NCBI RefSeq assembly: GCF_005876835.1
Contig: NZ_PPSW01000014.1
Location: 186,001-250,000 of the forward strand
DNA from: Pseudoalteromonas phenolica
GTDB taxonomy: Bacteria > Pseudomonadota > Gammaproteobacteria > Enterobacterales > Alteromonadaceae
Length of the DNA: 64,000 nt
Direction of reading: 5' to 3'
A program made the position numbers and the translations under genes. The notes beneath the pieces were generated by a model. It ran no database searches, was not told the DNA's origin, and saw only the letters and a program-made list of their open reading frames with translations. This document shows positions 53,625-64,000 of this stretch, piece by piece (position 1 is the first letter of the stretch; every line of letters begins with the position of its first letter).

Positions 53625-54815
53625 TCACTCCATGGTTTTAAGTATGTTTTTAGCTAAAATTCTTGCTTCATTATCTTGAGCAAGTACATCATCGATACTT
53701 GAAAGGCTTGTAATCGCGATGCGATTAAGCACTTCAGCATTTACTTTATAAATATCAGTAAAACCAATTTTTCTATTCAAGAATGCTGCAACCGCAATTT
53801 CATTTGCTGCATTCACAGCAGTCGTTGCGGCTTGCCCCGTTTTACAGGCTTCAATCGCTAAAGCTAAATTCGGATAACGATGATAATCCGGTTTTGTGAA
53901 AGTAAAATCACAGATTTGTGAGAAGTCTAAAGGTGCAACACCTGCATCAATTCGCTCAGGATAAGACAAACCATATGCAATTGGTGTACGCATATCAGGT
54001 TGACCCATTTGAGCTATCACAGAGCCATCTTGATACTGTACCATCGAGTGGATCATGCTTTGTGGGTGAATAACCACTTCAATGTCGCCTGCATCACAGT
54101 TAAACAACCATTTAGCTTCGATAAACTCTAAGCCTTTATTCATCATAGTCGCAGAGTCTACTGAGATCTTCTGGCCCATAGACCAGTTTGGATGAGCCAC
54201 GGCTTCTTCAACGGTTACATCAGCTAAGGTATCAATACCACGATTTAAGAAAGGTCCACCTGAGCCAGTTAAAAGTATTTTACGAATACCGAACTGATTT
54301 AATTTAGGATCTGAGTGCTGCTGGAAAGTACTTGGTAAACTTTGATAGATAGCATTATGTTCGCTATCAATCGGCAACAAGGTCGCACCATGTTGCTTAA
54401 CCTTATCCATAAAGATTTGGCCTGACATCACCAAAGACTCTTTATTCGCTAAAAGTACTTTTTTGCTGTGCTCGACCGCACTGATTGTCGGCAACAAACC
54501 TGCAGCACCAACAATCGCAGACATCACAATATCAACATCACTGTGAGAAACCACATCTTGCATCGCTTGAACGCCTGTCAGAACCTGAATCTCTGTTCCT
54601 GCTAAGTCATCCTTCAGTTGTTTTGCCGCTTGCTCACATTGCATCACCGCAAATTCTGGTTTAAATGTCTGGCACTGCTGACGCATTACCTCAACATTAC
54701 GACCTGCAACTAAGGCGAATACCGAAAATTTATCAGCATTGCGGGCTATTACATCTAAAGTAGAAACACCAATTGACCCTGTTGAGCCAAGGATTGCTAC
54801 CTGTTGAATGCTCAT
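53625..54815 (-). CDS. dxr: 1-deoxy-D-xylulose 5-phosphate reductoisomerase
   Basis: ATG 54815 overlaps the cdsA stop as ATGA; a longer frame starting at 54839 is rejected because its extra residues lie within cdsA. The 396-aa protein begins [16 protein letters not shown] (NADPH-binding), with [32 protein letters not shown] for the metal and substrate site. It makes MEP, the committed step of isoprenoid synthesis, and so feeds UppS encoded two genes upstream. Confidence 0.97.
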   Translation of the reverse strand: MSIQQVAILGSTGSIGVSTLDVIARNADKFSVFALVAGRNVEVMRQQCQTFKPEFAVMQCEQAAKQLKDDLAGTEIQVLTGVQAMQDVVSHSDVDIVMSAIVGAAGLLPTISAVEHSKKVLLANKESLVMSGQIFMDKVKQHGATLLPIDSEHNAIYQSLPSTFQQHSDPKLNQFGIRKILLTGSGGPFLNRGIDTLADVTVEEAVAHPNWSMGQKISVDSATMMNKGLEFIEAKWLFNCDAGDIEVVIHPQSMIHSMVQYQDGSVIAQMGQPDMRTPIAYGLSYPERIDAGVAPLDFSQICDFTFTKPDYHRYPNLALAIEACKTGQAATTAVNAANEIAVAAFLNRKIGFTDIYKVNAEVLNRIAITSLSSIDDVLAQDNEARILAKNILKTME

Positions 54816-55678
54816 AACGCTACCGTCCACGCATAACAAAGAGCGAATATTGGTGCTGCTGCTGTAAGACTATCAATACGGTCTAAGATACCGCCATGAC
54901 CTGGTAAACAACTACCTGAGTCTTTCAAACCCGCTTCACGCTTAAACATACTTTCTAGTAAATCGCCTACGGCTGAAAACAGTGCGATAAACACAGTTAA
55001 TAAGGCATAAACTGGCCACATCGCTTGTTCGACGTCTGCACACGCACAGAAGATAACAACAAAAATAACCGCAGTAAGTAAACCACCTACTAACCCTTCA
55101 ATGGTTTTGTTTGGGCTTACTTTTGGCATTAACTTATGTTTACCTAGGTTTTTACCTGCAAAATAAGCACCTATATCAGCACTCCAAACGATGCCTAATA
55201 CCACCATAATTAGGGTTGAACCGAATAGCTCAGACTGTTGATATTCAGCACTACGCAAGACATTGAGTGCAAGCCAAAGCGGCACGAGTGTCAATAAGCC
55301 AGCCACCGCTTTCATTACTAGACCTTCTGACCACGCGCGAGACATACTTGGATATTTAACAACAAGAAAAGTAGCAACAAGCCACCAGGCAAATGCAAGC
55401 GTGAAAACATAGTTAGCATCAGACAGTAATTGCCCGTTTTGCCATAGAGATTCTATGGGCCAATGCAGGTGAAGTGCGCCAAGAATAGCGGCGACTAAAG
55501 CCACGAATGTGCCTCTTTGCGCCATTTTTTTCAGGCCCATCAATGAAGACCATTCCCAAGCACCTAACAGGGTAATCGCACCAGCTATGAAACTAAACAG
55601 TGATAGGGGTGTATAAAACACCAAAAGCATAGCCAGTGGCGCTAATACCACTGACGTTAAAATACGTAATTTAAGCAA
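54812..55678 (-). CDS. cdsA: Phosphatidate cytidylyltransferase
   Basis: The start is uncertain. I favour TTG 55678 (reading [14 protein letters not shown]), with AAAGG about 9 bp upstream and a product of 288 aa, close to E. coli CdsA; a longer frame reaching 55744 overlaps uppS and has no family match at its start. Eight or so TM spans are present. The signature [12 protein letters not shown] and [18 protein letters not shown] near the end carry the metal-binding Asp residues. It makes CDP-diacylglycerol for all phospholipids. Confidence 0.93.
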   Translation of the reverse strand: MLKLRILTSVVLAPLAMLLVFYTPLSLFSFIAGAITLLGAWEWSSLMGLKKMAQRGTFVALVAAILGALHLHWPIESLWQNGQLLSDANYVFTLAFAWWLVATFLVVKYPSMSRAWSEGLVMKAVAGLLTLVPLWLALNVLRSAEYQQSELFGSTLIMVVLGIVWSADIGAYFAGKNLGKHKLMPKVSPNKTIEGLVGGLLTAVIFVVIFCACADVEQAMWPVYALLTVFIALFSAVGDLLESMFKREAGLKDSGSCLPGHGGILDRIDSLTAAAPIFALCYAWTVAL

Positions 55679-55689
55679 ATTAATAACCT

Positions 55690-56463
55690 TTAACTTGTTG
55701 TTTTGGACTCGGCAAGTAATTGTTTTATTTGTTCGCCGGTACAACCAAAGCGTCGCTCTCGAGATACAAAACAGGCAATTGCCTCAGAAAAAGCCTCTTC
55801 ATTAAAATCAGGCCAAAGTGTATCTGTAAAATAGAGCTCAGCATAAGCTGTCTGCCAAAGTAAAAAGTTGCTGATGCGGCAATCTCCGCCAGTCCTTATC
55901 AACAAGTCTAATTCACTTTGATCTGCCATACTTAATTGTGCTGACAAAGCGTCTTCTGTGATATCTCTCACAGTAAGTTGGCCATCTTGTACTTGCTTCG
56001 CCATAGATTGAGCGGCTTGTACAATATCCCAACGGCCACCGTAATTTGCCGCAACATTTAATTTCAGACCTGTATTATTAGCGGTTAATTCATGTGCAGC
56101 TTTTACCCTATCTTGTAAAGATTCAGGAAAGCGTGAAATATCGCCAATAATAGTCAGTTTTACATTATTCTTATGTAATTTTTTAACTTCTTTAGATAAA
56201 ACGAATAAAAACAGTTCCATTAAGGTACTGACTTCATCTTCTGGTCGTCGCCAATTTTCACTGCTAAAAGCAAAAAGCGTCAACGATTCAATACCCAGTT
56301 TTGTACAAAACTGAACAGCCGAACGAACGGAATCTACACCCTTTTTGTGTCCGTATGTACGAGGACGATTGCGGCTTTGCGCCCAACGCCCATTCCCGTC
56401 CATGATAATAGCAACATGTTTAGGCAAAGACTGCTTTGAAACTGTTTCAGTACTTAAAACCAT
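55690..56463 (-). CDS. uppS: Undecaprenyl diphosphate synthase
   Basis: The 257-aa protein has the cis-prenyltransferase motifs: [18 protein letters not shown] near 18-35 with the catalytic Asp, [16 protein letters not shown] near 80, and [29 protein letters not shown] near 195. It makes the C55 lipid carrier for peptidoglycan and O-antigen. A terminator hairpin lies only 16 bp before its start codon. Confidence 0.96.
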   Translation of the reverse strand: MVLSTETVSKQSLPKHVAIIMDGNGRWAQSRNRPRTYGHKKGVDSVRSAVQFCTKLGIESLTLFAFSSENWRRPEDEVSTLMELFLFVLSKEVKKLHKNNVKLTIIGDISRFPESLQDRVKAAHELTANNTGLKLNVAANYGGRWDIVQAAQSMAKQVQDGQLTVRDITEDALSAQLSMADQSELDLLIRTGGDCRISNFLLWQTAYAELYFTDTLWPDFNEEAFSEAIACFVSRERRFGCTGEQIKQLLAESKTTS

Positions 56464-56478
56464 AATTCCGATTTAGGT

Positions 56479-56515
56479 AAAAAAAAACGCCGCCTAGTAT
56501 ACCCTAGACGGCGTT
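56479..56515 (-). terminator. Terminator/attenuator between frr and uppS
   Basis: AACGCCGCCTAG (56486-56497) pairs with CTAGACGGCGTT (56504-56515), with one G-U pair. On the minus strand TTTTTTT follows directly. It lies 16 bp before the uppS start codon, leaving no room for a full promoter between them. Confidence 0.85.
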
Positions 56516-56539
56516 TCAAAACTAATAAATTTGAGCTGG

Positions 56540-57097
56540 TTAGATTTCCATCAATTCAGCTTCTTTCGCGCTTAACTGAGTATCCATTTCTTTAACATAC
56601 TTGTCTGTTAACTTTTGGATCTCGTCTTCGCCTTGACGTGCTTCATCTTCAGAGATGTCTTTGTCTTTTAATAGCGACTTGATGTCACCATTGGCATCAC
56701 GACGGATGTTACGAATAGCAACACGACCACCTTCAACTTCACCACGTACAATTTTGATTAGGTCTTTACGACGCTCTTCTGTTAGTGGAGGAAGTGGTAC
56801 GCGGATCACAGTACCTGCAGACATAGGATTTAAACCTAAATCTGAAGACATGATCGCTTTTTCAACTGCTTGCGCTAAAGACTTATCGAATACATTGATT
56901 GCTAATGTACGAGAGTCTTCAGTTACTACGTTTGCTACTTGGTTTAGAGGCGTATCTGCACCATAGTAAGAAACTGTAATACCGTCTAATAATGCTGGGT
57001 GTGCACGACCAGTACGGATTTTAGATAGCTGGCTAGCAAGTGCTGCCACGCTTTTCTTCATGCGCTCTTCAGCGTCTTTTTTGATATCGTTAATCAC
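56540..57097 (-). CDS. frr: Ribosome recycling factor
   Basis: The 185-aa protein is the usual RRF length and has [26 protein letters not shown], domain II with [16 protein letters not shown], and [12 protein letters not shown]-like [19 protein letters not shown]. It splits the post-termination ribosome together with EF-G. It follows pyrH by 23 bp and precedes uppS. Confidence 0.98.
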   Translation of the reverse strand: MINDIKKDAEERMKKSVAALASQLSKIRTGRAHPALLDGITVSYYGADTPLNQVANVVTEDSRTLAINVFDKSLAQAVEKAIMSSDLGLNPMSAGTVIRVPLPPLTEERRKDLIKIVRGEVEGGRVAIRNIRRDANGDIKSLLKDKDISEDEARQGEDEIQKLTDKYVKEMDTQLSAKEAELMEI

Positions 57098-57120
57098 AAT
57101 TCAATCCTAGTCTTTGTAGA

Positions 57121-57858
57121 TTATTCAGCTACTTGTGAAGAAATAAGGGTACCCTCTTCTTCACCCATGATAACGCGTTTAAGCGCACCTGGTTTATTCA
57201 TGTTAAATACGCTCAAAGGCATATTATGGTCACGAGCTAGCGTAAATGCCGCTAAGTCCATCACCTTTAATTCTCTATCGATCACTTCATTATAAGTCAA
57301 ATGACGGTGAAGTGTCGCTTCTGGATTTTTAACAGGGTCGTCGCTGAATACACCATCAACTTTTGTTGCTTTAATTACGGTGTCAGCTTCGATTTCAATG
57401 CCGCGTAGACACGCCGCAGAATCTGTTGTGAAGAATGGGTTACCTGTACCAGCAGAGAAGATCACTACGCGGCCAGATTTTAATAGGCTAATTGCTTCAG
57501 CCCAGTTGTATGCGTCACATACACCATTAAGCGGAATAGCAGACATAAGACGTGCGTTTACAAATGCACGGTGAAGTGCGTCACGCATTGCTAAACCATT
57601 CATTACAGTTGCTAGCATACCCATGTGGTCGCCAACTACGCGGTTCATGCCCGCTTCTGCTAATGAGCCACCACGTAAGAAGTTACCGCCACCGATAACT
57701 AAACCTACTTCTACGTCGAGTTCTACAAGCTCTTTGATTTCTTGCGCCATACGATCCAATACTTTTGGATCGATACCAAAGCCTTCATCTCCCATTAAAG
57801 CTTCACCGCTTAATTTAAGAAGAACGCGTCTAAAAACAGGTTTTCTATTCGTAGTCAT
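57121..57858 (-). CDS. pyrH: UMP kinase
   Basis: The 245-aa protein has the UMP kinase motifs [11 protein letters not shown] near residue 13, [12 protein letters not shown] at 53-64 and [20 protein letters not shown] at 136-155. It phosphorylates UMP for RNA, DNA and UDP-sugar synthesis, with allosteric control by GTP and UTP. It follows tsf across a terminator and is followed by frr. Confidence 0.98.
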   Translation of the reverse strand: MTTNRKPVFRRVLLKLSGEALMGDEGFGIDPKVLDRMAQEIKELVELDVEVGLVIGGGNFLRGGSLAEAGMNRVVGDHMGMLATVMNGLAMRDALHRAFVNARLMSAIPLNGVCDAYNWAEAISLLKSGRVVIFSAGTGNPFFTTDSAACLRGIEIEADTVIKATKVDGVFSDDPVKNPEATLHRHLTYNEVIDRELKVMDLAAFTLARDHNMPLSVFNMNKPGALKRVIMGEEEGTLISSQVAE

Positions 57859-57885
57859 AATCTCAGGGCCATATGTAAAAGTGGG

Positions 57886-57931
57886 GATAAAAAATAACCG
57901 CGCTTATGAAACTCATAAATGCGCGGTTATT
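57886..57931 (-). terminator. Terminator between tsf and pyrH
   Basis: AATAACCGCGC (57893-57903) pairs with GCGCGGTTATT (57921-57931); on the minus strand TTTTTTAT follows. It probably ends most rpsB-tsf transcripts, so pyrH likely uses partial read-through or a promoter in the 149-bp gap. Confidence 0.85.
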
Positions 57932-58007
57932 CTAAAGAATTTTCAGCATTGAAGCAAAAGCAAATGCTGCCTAAATGTGGCTTTTTGCCTCTGCTTCATG
58001 AGTAAAA

Positions 58008-58859
58008 TTACTCGCCTTTAGCTGCTGCGATTTGCGCTGCAACTTCTGCTGCGAAATCTTCTTCTTTCTTCTCGATACCTTCACCAACTTCTAAACGGAT
58101 GAAGTTAGAAACTGAAGCGCCTTTCTCTTTAAGGAATTCGCCAACAGATTTCTTAGGTTCCATGATGAACGCTTGACCAGTAAGAGAGATCTCACCAGTG
58201 AACTTCTTCATACGACCTACAACCATCTTCTCAGCGATTTCTGCAGGCTTACCTTCGTTCATAGCGATTTCAACTTGAACGGCTTTTTCTTTTTCAACAA
58301 CTTCAGCTGGAACGTCTTCAGGGTTAAGGAAGTCAGGCTTAGAAGCAGCAACGTGCATAGCAACGTGCTTAAGTGTTTCTTCGTCAGCATCACCAGTAAC
58401 AACAACACCGATACGGTCGCCGTGACGGTATGCAGAAAGCTTGTCACCATCGATGTACTCAACGCGACGAACGTTGATGTTTTCACCGATTTTAGCAACT
58501 AGAGCAACACGTGTTTCTTCGAACTGAGCTTTAAGAGCTTCGATATCACCTTTTGACTCAACAGCAGCGTCAAGTACAGTGTTAGCGAAACCTAGGAAGT
58601 TTTCGTCTTTAGCAACGAAGTCAGTTTGACAGTTAACTTCTAGAAGTGCAGCAAAACCTTCGCCTTGCTTGATTAGGATTGTACCTTCTGCAGCGATGTT
58701 ACCCGCTTTCTTAGCAGCTTTAGCAGCACCACTCTTACGCATGTTTTCGATAGCTAGCTCGATATCACCGTTAGTTTCAGTTAGTGCTTTTTTACAATCC
58801 ATCATGCCAGCGCCAGTACGCTCGCGTAATTCTTTAACTAGGGCAGCAGTTACAGCCAT
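58008..58859 (-). CDS. tsf: Elongation factor Ts
   Basis: The 283-aa protein has the N-terminal UBA domain ([22 protein letters not shown]) with [13 protein letters not shown] and a core that displaces Mg-GDP from EF-Tu. Length and motifs match EF-Ts. It follows rpsB in the usual two-gene operon, with a stem-loop in the intergenic gap. Confidence 0.98.
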   Translation of the reverse strand: MAVTAALVKELRERTGAGMMDCKKALTETNGDIELAIENMRKSGAAKAAKKAGNIAAEGTILIKQGEGFAALLEVNCQTDFVAKDENFLGFANTVLDAAVESKGDIEALKAQFEETRVALVAKIGENINVRRVEYIDGDKLSAYRHGDRIGVVVTGDADEETLKHVAMHVAASKPDFLNPEDVPAEVVEKEKAVQVEIAMNEGKPAEIAEKMVVGRMKKFTGEISLTGQAFIMEPKKSVGEFLKEKGASVSNFIRLEVGEGIEKKEEDFAAEVAAQIAAAKGE

Positions 58860-58920
58860 TAGTATATCCTCAAATATGAAGTTTTTTTCGGGGTGCGGAA
58901 TGACCGCTCTTCAAGAATAT

Positions 58921-58951
58921 CAAGCCTTCATCTTGTTTTGATGAAGGCTTG
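58921..58951 (-). promoter_or_regulatory. Stem-loop in the rpsB-tsf gap
   Basis: CAAGCCTTCATC (58921-58932) and GATGAAGGCTTG (58940-58951) form a perfect 12-bp stem without a U-tract. It is a candidate mRNA-stabilising or attenuating structure setting the S2 to EF-Ts ratio. Confidence 0.6.
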
Positions 58952-58962
58952 ATGACAGCTAA

Positions 58963-59691
58963 TTACTCAGCTTCTACGAAATCGTCGTTTTCAGCTTGTG
59001 CAACGATGTTGCTTTCACGACCTTCAGTGATAGCAGTTGCAACAGCACCAGTGTAAAGCTGGATAGCGCGGATCGCGTCATCGTTACCTGGTACGATGAA
59101 GTCAACACCGTCTGGGTTTGAGTTAGTATCAACTACAGATACTACTGGAATACCTAGGTTGTTAGCTTCACGGATAGCGATGTGCTCGTGGTCAGCGTCA
59201 ATTACAAAGATAGCGTCTGGAAGACCGCCCATGTCTTTGATACCGCCAAGGCTCTTCTCAAGCTTTTCCATTTCACGCGTTTTCATTAGCGCTTCTTTCT
59301 TAGTAAGCTTTTCGAAAGTACCGTCTTGGCTTTGAGCTTCAAGGTCTTTAAGACGCTTGATTGATTGACGAACTGTTTTCCAGTTAGTCAACATACCACC
59401 TAACCAACGGTGATTTACATAGAACTGATCGCTTTGAAGAGCTGCTTCTTTAACTGCTTCGCTTGCAGCGCGCTTAGTACCTACGAAAAGGATTTTGCCT
59501 TTGTTAGATGCAACGTTCGATAAGAACTTAAGTGCATCGTTGAACATAGGAACAGTTTTTTCTAGGTTGATGATATGAACGCGGTTACGTGCACCGAAGA
59601 TGAACGGCTTCATCTTAGGGTTCCAGTAACGTGCTTGGTGACCGAAGTGAACACCAGCTTGAAGCATATCGCGCATTGAAACGTTTGCCAT
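58963..59691 (-). CDS. rpsB: 30S ribosomal protein S2
   Basis: The 242-aa protein has the S2 signatures [23 protein letters not shown] and [16 protein letters not shown], and [19 protein letters not shown]. It is needed for translation initiation on the small subunit. It leads the rpsB-tsf operon from a strong promoter about 170 bp upstream, with a structured leader. Confidence 0.98.
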   Translation of the reverse strand: MANVSMRDMLQAGVHFGHQARYWNPKMKPFIFGARNRVHIINLEKTVPMFNDALKFLSNVASNKGKILFVGTKRAASEAVKEAALQSDQFYVNHRWLGGMLTNWKTVRQSIKRLKDLEAQSQDGTFEKLTKKEALMKTREMEKLEKSLGGIKDMGGLPDAIFVIDADHEHIAIREANNLGIPVVSVVDTNSNPDGVDFIVPGNDDAIRAIQLYTGAVATAITEGRESNIVAQAENDDFVEAE

Positions 59692-59862
59692 TTTAATTTC
59701 CTCTAATATTTAGGGTTAGGCCTCCACATATCCCATAGCACCAACACGTAATATATAATTACCTGCACCCAAGTGTATGTGTCGATATGTGTGTGTGTTA
59801 ATATAAAAAGTATGTTTGTCTTAACTACAAACTATCTTGAAAGATAAATTTGTAAAAAGACG
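59692..59862 (-). promoter_or_regulatory. rpsB mRNA leader, likely S2 autoregulatory region
   Basis: From the predicted transcription start near 59862 the minus-strand leader runs about 170 nt to the rpsB start codon. It includes GTGTTGGTGCTATGGGATAT and TGTGGAGGCCTAACCC, similar in type to the S2-binding rpsB leader of gammaproteobacteria. Autoregulation by S2 is known for that leader; I infer the same here. Confidence 0.5.
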
Positions 59863-59868
59863 GCGCGC

Positions 59869-59897
59869 TTTATACCATATTAAAGCGCCAGATTCAA
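59869..59897 (-). promoter_or_regulatory. Sigma-70 promoter of rpsB-tsf
   Basis: On the minus strand the -35 TTGAAT (59892-59897) and the -10 TATAAA (59869-59874) are 17 bp apart, followed by the GC-rich discriminator GCGCGCC, as expected of a stringently controlled ribosomal promoter. It closely resembles the ffs promoter at 33355. Confidence 0.85.
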
Positions 59898-59955
59898 CGA
59901 TACGACTAAAATTTGTGCGTTATTGCAAAGTGAAAAATTAACGATTGGAGCCTCA

Positions 59956-60744
59956 ATGAGTGCAGTGATTAAAACCCCTGAAGAAATCGAAAAAATGCGT
60001 GTTGCCGGTCGCTTAGCGGCTGAAGTCTTAGAAATGATTGAACCTCATGTGAAGCCTGGGGTAACAACTGAAGAGCTAAACACCATTTGTCACAATTATA
60101 TTGTTGACGTTCAAGATGCGGTGCCTGCACCTCTAAATTATCATGGTTTTCCAAAATCAATTTGTACTTCAGTTAACCATGTAATTTGTCACGGTATCCC
60201 AAATGACAAGCCTCTAAAAGACGGCGATATCATCAATATCGACATTACCGTGATCAAAGATGGCTACCACGGCGATACCTCAAAAATGTTTCATGTAGGT
60301 ACGCCAAATATTCAAGGCAAACGTTTAGCCCAAATCACACAAGAAAGCTTATATCTGGCAATTAAAATGGTTAAGCCAGGTGTGCGTTTGGGTGATATCG
60401 GCGCTGCGATTCAAAAATATGCTGAAGGCTTTAGCTATTCTATTGTTCGTGAATACTGCGGTCACGGTATTGGCGCTGAATTCCACGAAGAGCCACAGGT
60501 TATGCACTATGGTAAACCTGGCACAGGTGAAACACTGAAAGCAGGTATGTGTTTAACGATTGAGCCTATGGTGAATGCCGGTAAGCGTCAATGTAAACTA
60601 CTTAAAGATGGTTGGACGGTTGTCACTAAAGACCGTAGCTTGTCAGCTCAGTGGGAGCATACTTTGCTTGTTACTGACAATGGTGTTGAAATTTTAACGC
60701 TCCGTAATGATGAGACGATAGATCGTATTATTGAGCACAAATAA
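59956..60744 (+). CDS. map: Methionine aminopeptidase, type I
   Basis: ATG 59956 follows GGAG by 6 bp and gives a 262-aa protein (MSAVIKTPEEIEKMRVAG); an upstream in-frame start at 59923 is less supported. The five metal ligands are in DITVIKDGYHGDTSKMF, CGHGIGAEFHEEP, TIEPMV and SAQWEHTLLVT. It removes the initiator Met from nascent proteins. It is divergent from rpsB, the common arrangement in gammaproteobacteria. Confidence 0.97.
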   Translation: MSAVIKTPEEIEKMRVAGRLAAEVLEMIEPHVKPGVTTEELNTICHNYIVDVQDAVPAPLNYHGFPKSICTSVNHVICHGIPNDKPLKDGDIINIDITVIKDGYHGDTSKMFHVGTPNIQGKRLAQITQESLYLAIKMVKPGVRLGDIGAAIQKYAEGFSYSIVREYCGHGIGAEFHEEPQVMHYGKPGTGETLKAGMCLTIEPMVNAGKRQCKLLKDGWTVVTKDRSLSAQWEHTLLVTDNGVEILTLRNDETIDRIIEHK

Positions 60745-60763
60745 GCAATCGCCTGTTAATCTA

Positions 60764-60798
60764 AAAAAATGCCAGTGTTGATACTGGCATTTTTTGTT
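60764..60798 (+). terminator. Intrinsic terminator after map
   Basis: AAAAATGCCAGT and ACTGGCATTTTT form a stem over about 60765-60795, followed by a T-rich tract. Confidence 0.85.
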
Positions 60799-60942
60799 TT
60801 TAGGATAACAAAACAACTTAACTGATTACCTTCTGAACGTTCTACTAGCTTCATAGCCCTCTCCACTCGCAATTCTCAGCAACTTAGTGTAAAACTTACT
60901 AAGCGCTCATCAATTCATTTGATAAAAAATCAGGGATATTCC

Positions 60943-63561
60943 GTGGCATTACCCAATAAATTAAAAACGCTTCTTGATTCAGCTAACACACTCGATGATT
61001 TTAAAGACTGCTCCGCTTTTTTTTACAAATGGCTCGGCAATGAATTTTCAAAGCAGCCTGTAAAACACCTCATTCGCGCACGTGCCGAATTTGTAGACCT
61101 AATGCTACAAAAGCTTTATGTCATTACAAGTTTAAACAAACATGATGATATCGCACTAATTGCTGTTGGCGGGTATGGTCGAGGCGAGTTACATCCTTAT
61201 TCTGATATCGATTTTTTGGTTTTAGTTCAAGATGAGCCCAACGACCAATTAAAAGAGTCGCTTGGTCAGTTTGTTACCCATTTGTGGGATCTGGGTTTAG
61301 AGATAGGTCACAGTGTTCGTACACATGAACAAGTTTTAGAACAAAAAAAACAAGACGTGCACTTCACCACCAGCTTACTTGAGTGCCGCTTAATCAGTGG
61401 TAATGAATTAGAATTTGAACGCCTAAAAAGTCACATCATTGAAACACCTATCTGGCGCTCAGAAGAGTTCTTTATCGCCAAAGTTGATGAGCAAAAAATT
61501 CGTCGTAAGAAATGTCATGGTACGGCATACAATCTCGAGCCAAATGTAAAAGAAAACCCAGGTGGTCTGCGTGACCTGCAAACCATATTCTGGGTGGCAA
61601 AAAAACATTTCCACGCAGAAACACTTAGAGAACTCATCAGCCACGGTTACCTCACCCATGAAGAATATCAAGAGCTACTCGAATGTATCGAAAACCTCTG
61701 GAATATTCGTTTTGCTCTTCACCTTGCAGCTGGCAGAAACGAAAACCGTTTATTATTCGACTACCAACCTCATGCAGCTGAATTATTAGGCTTTGGCTCT
61801 GAGGGGAAAGCCTCTGTAGAGCGCATGATGAAGCGCCTATTTAGGATCATGAGCCGCGTGCGCGAAATGAACCAAATGCTACTGTCATATTTTGAACAAA
61901 GTATCTTGGTTGACCAAGTGAACTATCAACCTCAACCGCTCGATAAAAACTTTGAGCGTGTGGGTAATCGTATTCAAGTCACCGATCCTTCAGTTTTCTT
62001 CAAGCGTGAACATATTTTTGTGTTGTTTGAGCATATTGCTGATAACCCTGAAATCACTGATATTGAGCCCAACACACTAAGAACCATGCGCCAAGTCCGC
62101 CGTCGTCTACTTGGTGATTTACAAGATTACGCAGGGTGTAGAGATGCCTTCTTACGCTTAATCAAACACCCGAATGGCATGGGTCGAGCGTTCACCCTGA
62201 TGCACAAGCACGGCATTATTGCCGCCTACTTACCACAGTGGCGTAATATTTTTGGACAAATGCAGTTCGACTTATTCCATGCTTACACCGTAGATGAACA
62301 TACCCATAAGCTGATAAATAACATCTATAAGTATTTCGATAAAAGTAAACAAAAAGATTTCCCTATTTGCTCAGCAATTGTCACCGGCATGGACAAACCT
62401 GAGCTACTTTACCTTGCTGGTATTTTTCATGATATTGCCAAAGGCCGCGGTGGTGACCACTCTGAACTTGGGGCCGTTGATGCCAGTACCTTTTGTAAAG
62501 TGCATGGTTTTAGTAATTCAGAAGCCCGTTTAGTGGCTTGGCTGGTTGAAAACCATTTATTGATGTCGGTTACTGCACAACGAAAAGACATTAACGACCC
62601 CGATGTTATTGCTGAATTTGCATCTCGCGTCAAAAATGAACGCCAACTAGATTATTTATATTGCTTAACTGTTGCAGACATCCGAGCAACCAACGATAAC
62701 CTTTGGAATGATTGGAAAAATACCCTGCTACGTGAACTGTATTTGCATACACAACGTGCTTTGAGAGCGGGTCTTGAAAACCCAATGGACATGCGTGACC
62801 AAATTCGTGATAAGAAGCAGCAAGCCAAGCAGCGCCTAATTGAACTTGGCTTTGAAGAGAGCCAGATTGACTTTATTTGGTCTCGTTTTAAAGCTAACTA
62901 TTTTACAGGTTTCACCGAACAACAAATTTCATGGCAGTCTGAACACTTATTAAAAGTAAAAGACTTAAACCGCTTTAGTGTTATTGTCGGTGAAAAACCA
63001 CTTCACGGGGGCACACAAGTATTTGTTTATAGCCCTTATGAAGCCAGTTTATTCGCTAAGTTAGTGAGTGTTATCGGCTCTAAAAAAGCACAAGTTCAAC
63101 ACGCGCAAGTCATGACGACTAAAGACGGCTTCGTGGTCTTTAACTTTGTCATTTTAGAGCAAAGTGGTGATGCTGTATCAGTAAACCGAGCTCGCTCAAT
63201 TCGTAAAGGCATTGAGTCATTACTTCAAGATCCGAAGAAAAAGATCAGAGTGAAGAAGAATCGCTCTCATCGCTTTAAAGACTTTAATATCAAACCTAAG
63301 GTGATTGTGCGTCCACATGCACGTGCAAATCGCAATCTCATAGAAATTCAAGCCATCGATATCCCAGGTTTATTGACCAAGATTGCAGAGGTATTTCAGG
63401 CTAATTCACTGCATATTCATGCCGCACGTATTACAACAGTCGGCGAACGTGCAGAAGACTTTTTCGTCATTTCAAATAAAGATTATCAAGCCCTCGATGA
63501 AGAGCATAAAGTAACACTTCAACGAGACTTAATGAAAAAATTAAACGCAGAAACAAATTAG
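60943..63561 (+). CDS. glnD: Bifunctional uridylyltransferase/uridylyl-removing enzyme
   Basis: A GTG start at 60943 ([11 protein letters not shown], 872 aa) is preferred, with CAGGGA about 6 bp upstream; an in-frame TTG start at 60919 is possible. Domains in order: nucleotidyltransferase ([17 protein letters not shown]), the GlnD linker, an HD hydrolase ([20 protein letters not shown]) and two ACT domains ([39 protein letters not shown]). It uridylylates PII when glutamine is low and removes UMP when it is high. It precedes dapD by 8 bp, as in other gammaproteobacteria. Confidence 0.97.
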   Translation: MALPNKLKTLLDSANTLDDFKDCSAFFYKWLGNEFSKQPVKHLIRARAEFVDLMLQKLYVITSLNKHDDIALIAVGGYGRGELHPYSDIDFLVLVQDEPNDQLKESLGQFVTHLWDLGLEIGHSVRTHEQVLEQKKQDVHFTTSLLECRLISGNELEFERLKSHIIETPIWRSEEFFIAKVDEQKIRRKKCHGTAYNLEPNVKENPGGLRDLQTIFWVAKKHFHAETLRELISHGYLTHEEYQELLECIENLWNIRFALHLAAGRNENRLLFDYQPHAAELLGFGSEGKASVERMMKRLFRIMSRVREMNQMLLSYFEQSILVDQVNYQPQPLDKNFERVGNRIQVTDPSVFFKREHIFVLFEHIADNPEITDIEPNTLRTMRQVRRRLLGDLQDYAGCRDAFLRLIKHPNGMGRAFTLMHKHGIIAAYLPQWRNIFGQMQFDLFHAYTVDEHTHKLINNIYKYFDKSKQKDFPICSAIVTGMDKPELLYLAGIFHDIAKGRGGDHSELGAVDASTFCKVHGFSNSEARLVAWLVENHLLMSVTAQRKDINDPDVIAEFASRVKNERQLDYLYCLTVADIRATNDNLWNDWKNTLLRELYLHTQRALRAGLENPMDMRDQIRDKKQQAKQRLIELGFEESQIDFIWSRFKANYFTGFTEQQISWQSEHLLKVKDLNRFSVIVGEKPLHGGTQVFVYSPYEASLFAKLVSVIGSKKAQVQHAQVMTTKDGFVVFNFVILEQSGDAVSVNRARSIRKGIESLLQDPKKKIRVKKNRSHRFKDFNIKPKVIVRPHARANRNLIEIQAIDIPGLLTKIAEVFQANSLHIHAARITTVGERAEDFFVISNKDYQALDEEHKVTLQRDLMKKLNAETN

Positions 63562-63569
63562 AGGAAACT

Positions 63570-64000
63570 ATGTCAGATTTAAAAACCATCATCGAACAAG
63601 CATGGGAGCAACGTGATGGCATTACTCCTACACAAGTGAGCGACGAAGTTAAAGATGCAATCATTCAATCTCTTTCATTGCTAGATTCTGGTGCTGCGCG
63701 AGTTGCAGAAAAGATCAGCGGTGAATGGGTTGTGCATCAGTGGCTTAAAAAAGCGGTACTGCTGTCTTTCCGTATTCGTGATAACCAACCAATGAACGAT
63801 GGCGTAAACCAGTTTTATGACAAGGTGCCACTTAAATTTTCTGACTACACGCCAGAGCAATTCCAACAAGGCGGAATGCGCGTTGTACCAAACGCTGTAG
63901 CACGTCAGGGCAGCTTTGTAGGTAAGAACGTGGTACTTATGCCTTCTTACGTGAACATTGGTGCTTATGTTGATGAAGGCACTATGGTTGATACATGGGC
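63570..64000 (+). CDS. dapD: Tetrahydrodipicolinate N-succinyltransferase, 5' part (cut by window edge)
   Basis: The frame opens at ATG 63570 after GAGGAAA and is still open at the window end, giving 143 residues. It matches Dap[40 protein letters not shown] and the first hexapeptide strands ([20 protein letters not shown]). It makes N-succinyl-amino-ketopimelate for diaminopimelate and lysine. It starts 8 bp after glnD. Confidence 0.96.
   Translation, partial: MSDLKTIIEQAWEQRDGITPTQVSDEVKDAIIQSLSLLDSGAARVAEKISGEWVVHQWLKKAVLLSFRIRDNQPMNDGVNQFYDKVPLKFSDYTPEQFQQGGMRVVPNAVARQGSFVGKNVVLMPSYVNIGAYVDEGTMVDTW

Noticed and set aside
1-64000. tRNA or rRNA genes and riboswitches
   Set aside because: Reading for tRNA T-loops (GGTTCGAATCC type), rRNA signatures and common riboswitch cores gave no candidate other than the ffs RNA and the rpsB leader.

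Overview
The window looks like chromosome of a marine gammaproteobacterium of the Alteromonadales, most likely Pseudoalteromonas. This rests on moderate-to-low GC by eye, the gene order of the ribosome/envelope cluster, the style of the MipA, TonB-receptor and DUF3014 proteins, and repeated inverted-repeat elements with ATACCAAT or AGGGCCTG ends. The genus is inferred, not proven.

Positions 1-10400 hold small regulator/effector modules: an Lrp/AsnC C-terminus cut by the window edge; an HxlR repressor divergent from mdaB with a thioredoxin-fold protein and a secreted cupin; a TetR repressor divergent from a two-gene RND efflux system; a TPR-GGDEF diguanylate cyclase; and acuI (acrylyl-CoA reductase). 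Next comes its TetR-type regulator acuR. The same TAGACCG-N3-GTCTA palindrome lies before both acuI and acuR, and a 266-bp inverted-repeat element has landed between them.

Positions 11400-27100 are accessory metabolism and envelope genes: DUF1826 protein, secreted alpha-amylase, zinc-ribbon protein, MipA/OmpV protein, PLA2-like secreted protein, secreted beta-propeller, Cys-rich protein with a His-rich TonB receptor, DODA-type dioxygenase, YceI with cytochrome b561 and a divergent LysR regulator, GrpB-like protein, a ToxR/CadC-like regulator and a DsbC-like isomerase.

Positions 27170-31150 form a small foreign-looking island, the most interesting part of the window. An UG/Abi-type reverse transcriptase is translationally coupled (ATGA) to a PD-(D/E)XK nuclease-like protein, followed by a three-TM SLATT-like protein. 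All are on the minus strand. Two related integron attC-like palindromes flank the SLATT gene. A perfect 15-bp inverted repeat brackets the RT-nuclease pair. A promoter-plus-hairpin leader precedes the RT. I infer an abortive-infection-type antiphage module carried on integron-like cassettes.

Positions 31150-40440 hold an exported alpha/beta hydrolase, the 4.5S SRP RNA gene with a clear promoter, a DUF3014 protein, a patatin phospholipase, a Kef-type antiporter, a second GGDEF protein (with I-site), a small membrane protein and tilS.

Positions 40600-64000 are the conserved core. On the minus strand, in transcription order: rpsB-tsf-pyrH-frr-uppS-cdsA-dxr-rseP-bamA-skp-lpxD-fabZ-lpxA-lpxB-rnhB-dnaE-accA. 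It links translation, isoprenoid and phospholipid precursor synthesis, outer-membrane assembly and lipid A synthesis. Hairpin terminators at tsf/pyrH, frr/uppS and lpxA/lpxB divide it. Divergently on the plus strand are map, glnD and the start of dapD. No tRNA, rRNA operon, CRISPR array or intact IS transposase was seen.
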